The translations under genes were made by a program, and so were the position numbers. Of a stretch of 64,000 nucleotides of DNA, positions 49,376-57,100 are shown one piece after another. The stretch comes from Luteimicrobium xylanilyticum. Its GTDB lineage: Bacteria > Actinomycetota > Actinomycetes > Actinomycetales > Cellulomonadaceae. A model generated the notes under the pieces. The model searched no databases. It saw nothing but the letters and a program-made list of their open reading frames with translations, and had not been told where the DNA came from. Each line of letters begins with the position of its first letter. The first letter of the stretch is position 1. Location of the stretch: assembly GCF_009429125.1 (NCBI RefSeq), contig NZ_CP045529.1:4030001-4094000 (forward strand), given 5' to 3'.

Positions 49376-49930
49376 ATGAGCACCCTGGAACGCCCGCAGA
49401 CACTGCCCAGCATGGGCCCGTGGAAGACGCCCCTCGCCGCGGTCGCGGGCACCCCCACCCGGATCGTCCTCGCCGTCACCCGCGTGGTCCTCGGCTTCTA
49501 CTTCCTGTGGGCCTTCCTGGACAAGACGTTCGGGCTCCACTTCGCGACGCCGACGGCGAACGCCTGGATCCGGGGCGGCAGCCCCACGACCGGCTACCTG
49601 GAGAACGTCGCCGGACCCTTCAAGGGCGTGTTCAACGCGATCGCAGGGAACGTCGTCGTGGACTGGATCTTCATGCTGGGCCTCCTCGGCATCGGCGTCG
49701 CGCTGATCCTCGGTGTCGGCATGCGGATCGCCGCGGTCTCGAGCGTCCTGATGCTCGCCTTCATGTACCTCGCGTCGCTGCCGCTGACCACCAACCCGGT
49801 CATCGACGACCACGTGATCGAGGCGCTCGGCATCGTGCTCGTCGTCCTCCTGGGCGCAAGCGACGTCTACGGCCTCGGCACCTGGTGGAAGAGCCAGAAG
49901 CTCGTGCAGCGGTTCCGCTGGCTCGCCTGA
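49376..49930 (+). CDS. DoxX/DoxD-like membrane protein
   Basis: A 184-residue membrane protein with four or five helices (VLGFYFLWAFLDKTFGL; VDWIFMLGLLGIGVALILGVGM; LMLAFMYLASLPL; ALGIVLVVLLGASDVYGLG), similar to DoxX/thiosulfate:quinone oxidoreductase subunit relatives. The ATG after AGAGGAACGATC is chosen, because the in-frame ATG 15 bases earlier lies in the ribosome-binding site. A DosR-like box upstream suggests induction by low oxygen. A strong terminator follows. Confidence 0.75.
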   Translation: MSTLERPQTLPSMGPWKTPLAAVAGTPTRIVLAVTRVVLGFYFLWAFLDKTFGLHFATPTANAWIRGGSPTTGYLENVAGPFKGVFNAIAGNVVVDWIFMLGLLGIGVALILGVGMRIAAVSSVLMLAFMYLASLPLTTNPVIDDHVIEALGIVLVVLLGASDVYGLGTWWKSQKLVQRFRWLA

Positions 49931-49942
49931 CCCCCTGAACGG

Positions 49943-49981
49943 CACACGAGGACGGCCCCGCCCCTGGGCCGTCCTCGTGTG
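49943..49981. terminator. strong hairpin after the DoxX-like gene
   Basis: A perfect 16-bp stem (CACACGAGGACGGCCC / GGGCCGTCCTCGTGTG) with a 7-base loop, 12 bases after the stop codon. It overlaps the earliest possible start of the kinase gene, which argues for a later GTG. Confidence 0.85.
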
Positions 49982-49994
49982 CGACACTCCGACC

Positions 49995-51149
49995 GTGGCC
50001 GACACCGGAGCCCACGCCGCCTCCGAGCCGCTCGGGAGCCCCCCGACCCAGCGGCTCGTGGACGCGCTCGTGGCGATCACCAGCCCGCTCGACCTCGACA
50101 CGATCCTCGCCAGGATCGTCGAGGGAGCCATGACGACGACGGGGGCGCGCTACGGCGCGCTCGGCGTCTACGACGGCACCCGGATCGAACGGTTCCTCCC
50201 CCACGGCCTCACCGACGACGAGATCATGCGCATCGACCACTGGCCGCACGGCGAAGGGCTCCTCGGCCTGGTCATGCACGAAGCGCGGCCCGTCCGCTCG
50301 GACGACATCACACGCGACCCCCGGGCCGTCGGGCTGCCCGCCGGACATCCGCCGATGACGACGTTCCTCGGCGTCCCCGTCTCGGTGCGCGGCACCGTCT
50401 ACGGCAACCTCTACCTCACCGACAAGGCCGGCGGCGAACCGTTCGGCGCCGAGGACGAGACCGTGGTCGTCGCTCTCGCATCGGCCGCGGGAGCGACCAT
50501 CGAGAACGCGCGGCTCCACCGGCGAGCGCGCGAGGCTGCGGTCGCGGACGACCGTGAGCGCATCGCCCGCGACCTGCACGACGTCGTCGTGCAACGCCTG
50601 TTCGCGGCAGGTCTGGGCCTCATGTCGGTCGTCCCACGGCTGCCCGACGACGTCCGTCGCGTCGTCGAGTCCACCGTCACCGACCTCGACGAGACCATCA
50701 GCGAGATCCGCACGACCATCTCGGACCTGAGGAGCGCGCCGTCGAACGACGCGCTCCCGCTCGCCGAGCGGGTGTCCGACGTGGCCACGGCGGCGCAGCG
50801 GGTGCTGGGGTTCCCTCCCCGGCTGACGGTCGTGGCCGAACCGGGGGCCGAGGTGCCCGTCGAGGTCGCGGACCAGCTGGTCGTGGTGCTCGGCGAGGCG
50901 CTCACCAACGTCGGTCGTCACGCCCGCGCCGACGAGGTCACGGTCGAGCTTCGCGTCGAGCAGGACGCCGTCGTCCTCGAGGTCGCGGACGACGGCGTCG
51001 GTTTCGAGCGCGGCGGACGCGAGAGCGGGCTGCGGAACCTGGCGAGCCGTGCGGAGCGCCTCGGCGGACGGCTCGCCGTCAGCTCGGAGAGCGGGACCGG
51101 CACCCGGCTCCGTTGGTCCGTGCCGCTCGACGGCGCCGATCAGCCCTGA
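49995..51149 (+). CDS. GAF-domain sensor histidine kinase, DevS/DosT-like
   Basis: About 384 residues. A single GAF domain (about 25-160) has [10 protein letters not shown] and the segment [31 protein letters not shown], which aligns with the DevS/DosT region where I recall the haem-binding His; then the HisKA_3 box [23 protein letters not shown] with phospho-His and an ATPase domain with [16 protein letters not shown] and VADDGVGFE. DevS itself has two GAF domains, so this is a short form. GTG at 49995 chosen; an earlier GTG lies within the terminator. It converges on the response regulator with a 10-base overlap. Confidence 0.85.
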   Translation: MADTGAHAASEPLGSPPTQRLVDALVAITSPLDLDTILARIVEGAMTTTGARYGALGVYDGTRIERFLPHGLTDDEIMRIDHWPHGEGLLGLVMHEARPVRSDDITRDPRAVGLPAGHPPMTTFLGVPVSVRGTVYGNLYLTDKAGGEPFGAEDETVVVALASAAGATIENARLHRRAREAAVADDRERIARDLHDVVVQRLFAAGLGLMSVVPRLPDDVRRVVESTVTDLDETISEIRTTISDLRSAPSNDALPLAERVSDVATAAQRVLGFPPRLTVVAEPGAEVPVEVADQLVVVLGEALTNVGRHARADEVTVELRVEQDAVVLEVADDGVGFERGGRESGLRNLASRAERLGGRLAVSSESGTGTRLRWSVPLDGADQP

Positions 51150-51823
51150 GCGCCGTCCTCCCCGCCGCGCGGTCGCGCGGCCCGGCGCTCGGTCGCGAGC
51201 ACCGCGACCTGGGTGCGTCGCTGCAGCCCCAGCTTGGCCAGGACGTGGGAGACGTGGTTCTTGACGGTCTTCTCGGCGAGGAACAGGCGCGCACCGATCT
51301 CCCGGTTCGTGAGCCCCTCCCCGATCAGCTCGACGATCTGCCGCTCGTGCGGCGTCAGCGCACGCAGCGGGTCGGCCTCCTCGTCGCGCCGGCTCGACTC
51401 CCGCAGCCGTTGCATCACCCGCGCGGTGCTGGCCGGGTCGAGCAACGAGCCGCCCGACGCCAGGGTGCGGACCGCGCCGACGAGGTCGCTGCCGTGGATC
51501 TGCTTGAGCACGTAGCCCGCGGCACCGGCGAGCACCGCGTCGAGCAGCGCCTCGTCGTCGGAGAACGACGTGAGCATCAGGCACGCGAGGTCGGGGTGTT
51601 CGGAGCGGAGCTGGCGGCAGACCTCGATCCCCGAACCGTCGGGCAGACGCACGTCGAGGACGGCCACGTCCGGACGCACCGCGGGCACGCGCGCCAGCGC
51701 CGACGCCGCGGTACCCGCCTCCCCGACCACCGTGATGTCGGGCTCGGCCTCGAGCAGCACGGCCACGCCGCGACGCACGACCTCGTGGTCGTCGAGCAGG
51801 AACACCCGGATCGGTTCAGCCAC
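51140..51823 (-). CDS. NarL/DevR-like response regulator
   Basis: A 227-residue response regulator: receiver with [22 protein letters not shown] (phospho-Asp), [11 protein letters not shown] and GYVLKQIHG; LuxR-type helix-turn-helix [34 protein letters not shown], almost as in DevR/DosR. Together with the convergent GAF kinase it is a DevSR-like pair. The nearby GGGAC-N4-GTCCC box is a likely target. Confidence 0.88.
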   Translation of the reverse strand: MAEPIRVFLLDDHEVVRRGVAVLLEAEPDITVVGEAGTAASALARVPAVRPDVAVLDVRLPDGSGIEVCRQLRSEHPDLACLMLTSFSDDEALLDAVLAGAAGYVLKQIHGSDLVGAVRTLASGGSLLDPASTARVMQRLRESSRRDEEADPLRALTPHERQIVELIGEGLTNREIGARLFLAEKTVKNHVSHVLAKLGLQRRTQVAVLATERRAARPRGGEDGAQG

Positions 51824-52412
51824 GGCCCGACGTCCCGTGCTCGGCGACGAACCGTTCGACCCGGCGGTCCGGCACGAGCCAGATCAGCGCCGCCACGACG
51901 AACGCAGCCACCCCGACGTACGGGACCCAGAACGACGCCAGGATCCCGGCGAGGTAGAGCACCGGCGACAGCTTGCCCTTCCAGTCGCGCCCGACGGCCT
52001 GCGCGAGCGGACCGTCGCTCCCCTGGCCGTTGATGAGAGTCCGCTGCAGCACGAAGTAGGCGACGGCGGCGAGGAGCAGGTCGATGCCGTAGAGCGCCGT
52101 CGGGACGGGGTCGAAGCCGGTCTCGTCCATCCACGACGTCGTGAACGGGAGCAGGGACAGCCAGAACAGCAGGTGCAGGTTCGCCCACAGGACCGCGCCG
52201 TTGACCTTCGACGCGAGCTGCAGCATGTGGTGGTGGTTGTTCCAGTAGATCCCCACGTACACGAAGGACAGCAGGTACGTGAGGAAGGTGGGGGCGACGT
52301 CGCGCAGGGCGCCCCACGACGACTCCTCCGGCACCCGCAGCTCGAGCACCATGATCGTGATGACGATGGCGAGGACGCCGTCGCTGAACGCCTCAAGGCG
52401 CGACTTGTTCAT
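51816..52412 (-). CDS. TMEM175/DUF1211-type potassium channel
   Basis: A 198-residue protein with six helices and the channel signature [21 protein letters not shown] (FSDG motif) in the first helix. Bacterial TMEM175 forms tetrameric K+ channels in the inner membrane. Its 3' end overlaps the response-regulator start, so they may be co-transcribed. Confidence 0.85.
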   Translation of the reverse strand: MNKSRLEAFSDGVLAIVITIMVLELRVPEESSWGALRDVAPTFLTYLLSFVYVGIYWNNHHHMLQLASKVNGAVLWANLHLLFWLSLLPFTTSWMDETGFDPVPTALYGIDLLLAAVAYFVLQRTLINGQGSDGPLAQAVGRDWKGKLSPVLYLAGILASFWVPYVGVAAFVVAALIWLVPDRRVERFVAEHGTSGRG

Positions 52413-52419
52413 CGGGCCC

Positions 52420-52839
52420 TCAGCTGGTGGCGCGGATCAGGTCGTCGCGGACGAGCTGGTCACGGCTCACGCCCTTGAGCAGCAGGCCGACGTTCGCCCC
52501 GGCGGTCGCCACGTCCACCTGCTTCCGGAAGGTCTCGACCCCGGAGACGGTCGCCTTCATGACCGGCACGCCGTCGCGCACGATCTCGACCGCGTCGCCG
52601 CGGTGGACCGTGCCGGTCGCGACCGTCCCCGTGACGACCGTGCCGCGACCGGTGATCGTGAAGACGTCCTCGACCGCGAGCGAGAAGGGCTCGGCGACGA
52701 CGCCCGGACCCTCGTCCACGGGGGCTCCCGTCGGGGACACCTCGACCGAGGCCACGCTCGAGGCCGTGGACATCCCGGGTACCGGTGCGTCGGGGGAAGC
52801 CGTGAGGAAGGGCTCACGCTTGCGGCGGAACAGACCCAT
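52420..52839 (-). CDS. orphan EF-Tu domain-II-like protein
   Basis: A 139-residue protein. The first 55 residues are low-complexity after MGLFRRKREP; residues about 55-139 match the EF-Tu/IF2 beta-barrel (domain II): DVFTITGRGTVVTGTVATG, then VSGVETFRKQVDVATAGANVGLLLKG. There is no GTP-binding domain. Such stand-alone barrels occur in some actinobacteria; the role is unknown, perhaps RNA or protein binding. It lies just upstream of the TMEM175 gene on the same strand. Confidence 0.75.
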   Translation of the reverse strand: MGLFRRKREPFLTASPDAPVPGMSTASSVASVEVSPTGAPVDEGPGVVAEPFSLAVEDVFTITGRGTVVTGTVATGTVHRGDAVEIVRDGVPVMKATVSGVETFRKQVDVATAGANVGLLLKGVSRDQLVRDDLIRATS

Positions 52840-52907
52840 GCGCCGAGCCTGCCACACCGAAGTGCTCGCCGACCTCTCACGCGGAGCAGCACGGCGAGCC
52901 CGGTGGG

Positions 52908-53120
52908 TCAGCGGCCCTCGGGGACGAGCGGAACATACCGGGGTGGTGGGTCCGTCTCGCCGCGTCCGCCCCGTCCGGCCGGCAACGCGGCGACCGCCTC
53001 GGGTGCCTCACGCATCGCGTCGTGCGGCGTCGGGAGGTCGTGGACTCGCCAGCCCGGATCGGCCAGGAGCCGTTCGCGCAGCGCAGCGAACGGAGTTCCG
53101 TCCTCCCAACCCGAGCGGTT
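52908..53120 (-). pseudogene. C-terminal remnant of an alpha/beta hydrolase
   Basis: A 70-codon reading frame without a start (reads WEDGTPFAALRERLLADPGW, then WRVHDLPTPHDAMREAPEAV) resembles the end of small alpha/beta-hydrolase esterases, including the His of the catalytic triad in PTPHDAM. It directly follows, in the same frame, the TGA of the uridine-kinase-like gene. No upstream nucleophile half is present, so it looks like a leftover tail after a deletion. It could instead be a read-through extension, which is less likely. Confidence 0.45.
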
Positions 53121-53750
53121 TCATCGCCCCCAGCACCCCGAGCCGCTATCAGGCGGGCCGTTCTCGGTGGGCCCGCACGCCACGAGCGCGGCCGACGCCA
53201 CGGGGTCGATGATCCGCGGCGCGTCGGGTCGCGTCGTGTCGACGACGAGCGACGCGCGCTCCCAGGGTCGCGCGGCCGCGAAGTAGAGGCGCTGCGCGCC
53301 TCGGTAGCGTGCGTGCCTCGGGTCGTCGGCCGCAAGGCCGTCCCGCTCGGACATCCGCCGCGCCGCCTCGTCGAAGGACACGTCGAGGAAGACGGAGAAG
53401 TCCCACAGCCCGACGAGCTCGTCGCGGTGGAGGAACGAGCCCTCGACGACGACGAGCGCGTCAGGCGGACCGCCCGGGGACCGGACCGCCGCCACCAGCG
53501 CGCGGAGGTCGTACGCGTCGAGCCAGAAGCCCTCGGGAGAGTGCCGCCCCCGCGCGTGGCGGACGGACGGCGGGTTGAAGAAGTCGTCCGCGTGCAGCAC
53601 GACGACGGGCCGGCCGGTGACACGCTCGGCCAGCCGCGAGGCGAAGCGGCTCTTGCCGCTGGCGCCGATCCCGTCGACGGCGACGCGCACCTGCGTTCCT
53701 CGCGGCTCCCGAGCGAGCCGGTCGACGACTTCGCCCAGGTCCCCGCTCAT
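53121..53750 (-). CDS. uridine-kinase-like P-loop protein
   Basis: A 209-residue P-loop kinase: VRVAVDGIGASGKSRFASRLAE (Walker A), VVVLHADDFFNPPSVRHARG, VVVEGSFLHRDELVGLWDFSVFLDVS, ARYRGAQRLYFAAARPWERA. Resembles actinobacterial uridine kinase-type proteins rather than true Udk. The C-terminal tail, rich in Gly/Pro/Ser, leads into the hydrolase remnant. Substrate uncertain. Confidence 0.8.
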   Translation of the reverse strand: MSGDLGEVVDRLAREPRGTQVRVAVDGIGASGKSRFASRLAERVTGRPVVVLHADDFFNPPSVRHARGRHSPEGFWLDAYDLRALVAAVRSPGGPPDALVVVEGSFLHRDELVGLWDFSVFLDVSFDEAARRMSERDGLAADDPRHARYRGAQRLYFAAARPWERASLVVDTTRPDAPRIIDPVASAALVACGPTENGPPDSGSGCWGR

Positions 53751-53765
53751 CTGCCGTCTCCCGAT

Positions 53766-53875
53766 CTAGCGACTGGTGGGTGCGAAGAGGTCACCGGCGA
53801 GGGAATCGAGCAGCTCGGGATCCGGACTGCGCCGACGAGGGCCTCAACCATGGCCGAGGCGTCGACGACGATCAC
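53766..53875 (-). pseudogene. decayed VapC toxin (PIN domain, 5' remnant)
   Basis: The GTG start reads VIVVDASAMVEALVG, the typical PIN-domain opening with the first catalytic Asp. It then needs a frameshift to continue as PELLDSLAGDLFAP before TAG, so only about 38 codons of the usual 130 remain. It overlaps the antitoxin stop by 4 bp (GTGA), the normal vapBC layout. Confidence 0.65.
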
Positions 53876-54100
53876 CGGCGCCCGCCTTCGACGACGTCGA
53901 GAATGTCCTGGACTGTGGGGCCACCGGTACGGTCGCGGCTCTTCAACCGGGCCGCGATGTCAGCATTGGTCGGCCGCGCGGAGATCCGCACCAGCTCAAC
54001 CACCGGTGGGGGCCGACAGCGACTTTCCCTCGGCTGCGGCCCGCTCCTTGAGCGTTCGCGTGAGGTCCTCGGGCACGTCGCCGAGATAGAGAGCCGGCAC
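53872..54100 (-). pseudogene. decayed VapB antitoxin (frameshifted)
   Basis: GTG start reads VPALYLGDVPEDLTRTLKER, then AAAEGKSLSA, a FitA/VapB ribbon-helix-helix start, and breaks at residue about 34. The second half resumes in another frame as VVELVRISARPTNADIAARL and KSRDRTGGPTVQDILDVVEG, the usual antitoxin tail. One indel separates them. With the broken toxin next to it this is a dead toxin-antitoxin module. Confidence 0.7.
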
Positions 54101-54173
54101 CGTTCGACGCTAGCACTCTGCAAGCGGCGTGGGCGTCGAATGAAGTTGCCACGAGTTGAGACAATGGAAGCCC

Positions 54174-57100
54174 GTGAGCACCGAACCCCGCACCCCGACG
54201 CCCGACCCAGGGCAGCGCCGTCCAGCGCGCCCTGACGCCGGCGGCGACGCGCACCCGGACGTCGCGCGTCCCGAGCGCGGGCGCCGCTCGGGTGGCCGGT
54301 CCCGGCGGGGGCGCGGACGAGGCCCCGGGCAGGGTGGACGCAGCGACCGGCCCGCGTCGCCCCGGGTGAGCACCGCCCACCTGGAACGCATGCGCGCGAG
54401 GCGCGAGGCCGTCGTCGTGCCGCCCATCACCTACCCCGAGCAGCTCCCCGTGAGCGCGCACCGCGACGAGATCGCGGAGGCGATCCGGGACCACCAGGTC
54501 GTGATCGTCGCGGGCGAGACCGGCTCGGGGAAGACGACGCAGCTCCCCAAGATCCTGCTCGACCTGGGCCGCGGCCGGGCGGGGCAGATCGCGCACACGC
54601 AGCCGCGCCGTCTGGCCGCCCGGAGCGTCGCCGAACGCATCGCGGAGGAGATCGGGACGCCGCTCGGCGAGACCGTCGGCTACCAGGTGCGGTTCACGGA
54701 CGAGTCGTCGGACGGCACGCTCGTCAAGGTCATGACGGACGGCATCCTGCTGGCCGCGATCCAGCGCGACCCGCAGCTCCTCGCGTACGACACGATCGTC
54801 GTCGACGAGGCGCACGAGCGGTCCCTCAACATCGACTTCCTGCTCGGCTACCTGTCGCGGCTGCTGCCGCAGCGGCCGGACCTCAAGCTCGTCATCACGT
54901 CCGCGACCATCGACTCCGAGCGGTTCGCGAAACATTTCGGGGCCGACGACGCCCCCGCCCCCGTGATCGAGGTGTCGGGCCGCACGTACCCCGTCGAGCT
55001 GCGGTACCGGCCGCTCACGGGCGACGCGACCGCGGACGGCAGGAAGCGTGAGGACCGCGACCTCGTCACCGGCATCGTCGACGCCGTCGACGAGCTGATC
55101 GCCCACGACCGCACCCGCCACGACCCGGGGCCGGGCGACATCCTCGTGTTCCTGTCGGGCGAGCGCGAGATCCGCGACGCCGCCGACGCCCTCACCGGCC
55201 ACTTCGGCGACCGCACGCACGACGCCCGCCGGCCCGGGTACGTCGAGATCCTGCCGCTGTTCGCGCGGCTGTCGGCGGCGGAACAGCACCGCGTGTTCGC
55301 GTCGCACCCGGGACGCCGGATCGTCCTCGCGACGAACGTCGCCGAGACCTCCCTGACCGTCCCGGGCATCCGGTACGTCGTCGACCCGGGCACGGCCCGC
55401 ATCTCGCGGTACTCGCGCGCGTCGAAGGTGCAGCGTCTGCCCATCGAACCGATCAGCCAGGCCAGCGCGAACCAGCGCTCGGGGCGGTGCGGGCGCGTGT
55501 CCGACGGCGTCGCGATCCGGCTGTACTCCGAGGACGACTTTGACGCGCGCCCCCCGTTCACCGAGCCGGAGATCCTGCGCACGTCCCTCGCGTCGGTCAT
55601 CCTCCAGATGATCTCCGTGGGCGTCGTGTCCACGCCCGACGACGTCGCCCGGTTCCCGTTCGTCGACCAGCCGGACACGCGTTCCATCCGCGACGGCGTG
55701 CAGCTCCTCACCGAGCTGGGCGCCCTCGAGGTGTCCGACGGCGAGACCCGCCTGACCGCCGTCGGCCGCGACCTCGCGCAGCTCCCCATGGACCCGCGCC
55801 TGGCCCGCATGATCGTCGAGGGCGCGCGCCGGGGCGTCGCCCGGGAGGTCACGATCATCGCCGCGGCCCTGTCCATCCAGGACCCGCGCGAACGTCCCAC
55901 CGAGGAACGCCCGCAAGCCGACCAGCAGCACGCCCGGTTCCAGGACCCGACGTCCGACTTCCTCACCTACCTCAACCTCTGGACGTACGCGCGCGAGCTC
56001 CAGCACGACCTCTCGGGCAGCCAGTTCCGCCGCCGCGTCCGCTCCGAGTACCTGAACTTCCTGCGCATCCGTGAGTGGCAGGACCTCGTGACCCAGCTCC
56101 GCGACACCTCCAAGCCTCTCGGCATCCGCTGGGGCGACCCGACGCGCGCCCACACCGCGTCACCCTCGGCGAACGCAACGTCACCCTCGGCGACCACCGG
56201 CGCGGACGCGAAGGTGAGGCGGACGCCCGAGGCGGCGGGAGGGGCCGGCGGCGCGAAGGGCGTGGCGGGGCTGGCGGGAGCCGAGCGAGGTACGAGCGAG
56301 GCGGATGGTAGCCCGAGCGCCGTCGGCCCCTCCCGCCGCCGCCCCGCCCCGAGCACCGACCCCTACAAGCGCGCCTGGGACGGCGACACCATCCACAAGG
56401 CGCTCCTCGCCGGCCTCCTGTCGCAGGTCGGGATGCAGCAGACGGCGGAGATCAAGGCGTCCGCGCGCACGGGTCGCGATGCAGCCCAGCTCAAGCGCAT
56501 GGCCCGACAGGCCCGCAACGAGTACCTGGGCGCCCGCGGCATCCGGTTCGCGATCTTCCCGGGTTCGCCACTGAACAAGAAGCCGCCGGCGTTCGTGATG
56601 GCCGGCGAGCTCGTGGAGACGAGCCGCTTGTGGGCGCGCGACGTGGCGCGCATCCAGCCGGACTGGGCGGAGGAGGTCGGCGCGCACCTGGTGAAGCACA
56701 CGTACTCGGAGCCGTCGTGGTCGTCGAAGCGCGGCGCGGCGACGGTCCGGGAGAAGGTGCTGCTGTTCGGGGTGCCGATCGTCGCGGACCGCCAGGTCCT
56801 GTACTCGCGCGTCGACCGTGAGGCGGCGCGGGAGATGTTCGTCCGGCACGCGCTCGTCGAGGGCCAGTGGACGACGCACCACCAGTTCTGGTCCGCCAAC
56901 CAGCGGACCCTCGAGGAGGCCGAGGAGCTCGCGGCCCGCTCCCGGCAACGGGGTCTCGTCGTCGACGACGACGTCCTGTTCGCGTTCTACGACGCCCGCA
57001 TCCCCGCCGATGTCGTGTCCGCCCGGCACTTCGACCAGTGGTGGAAGGGTGCCCGGCGTCGCGACCCCGACCTCCTGACGTTCACGCTCGACCTCCTCGT

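Noticed and set aside
52840-54173. Mobile island bounded by insertion sequences
   Set aside because: Gene remnants are present but no transposase, integrase, attachment repeats or tRNA gene is visible.
53943-56153. 736-codon frame antisense to hrpA
   Set aside because: No domain; hrpA motifs on the other strand are unambiguous.
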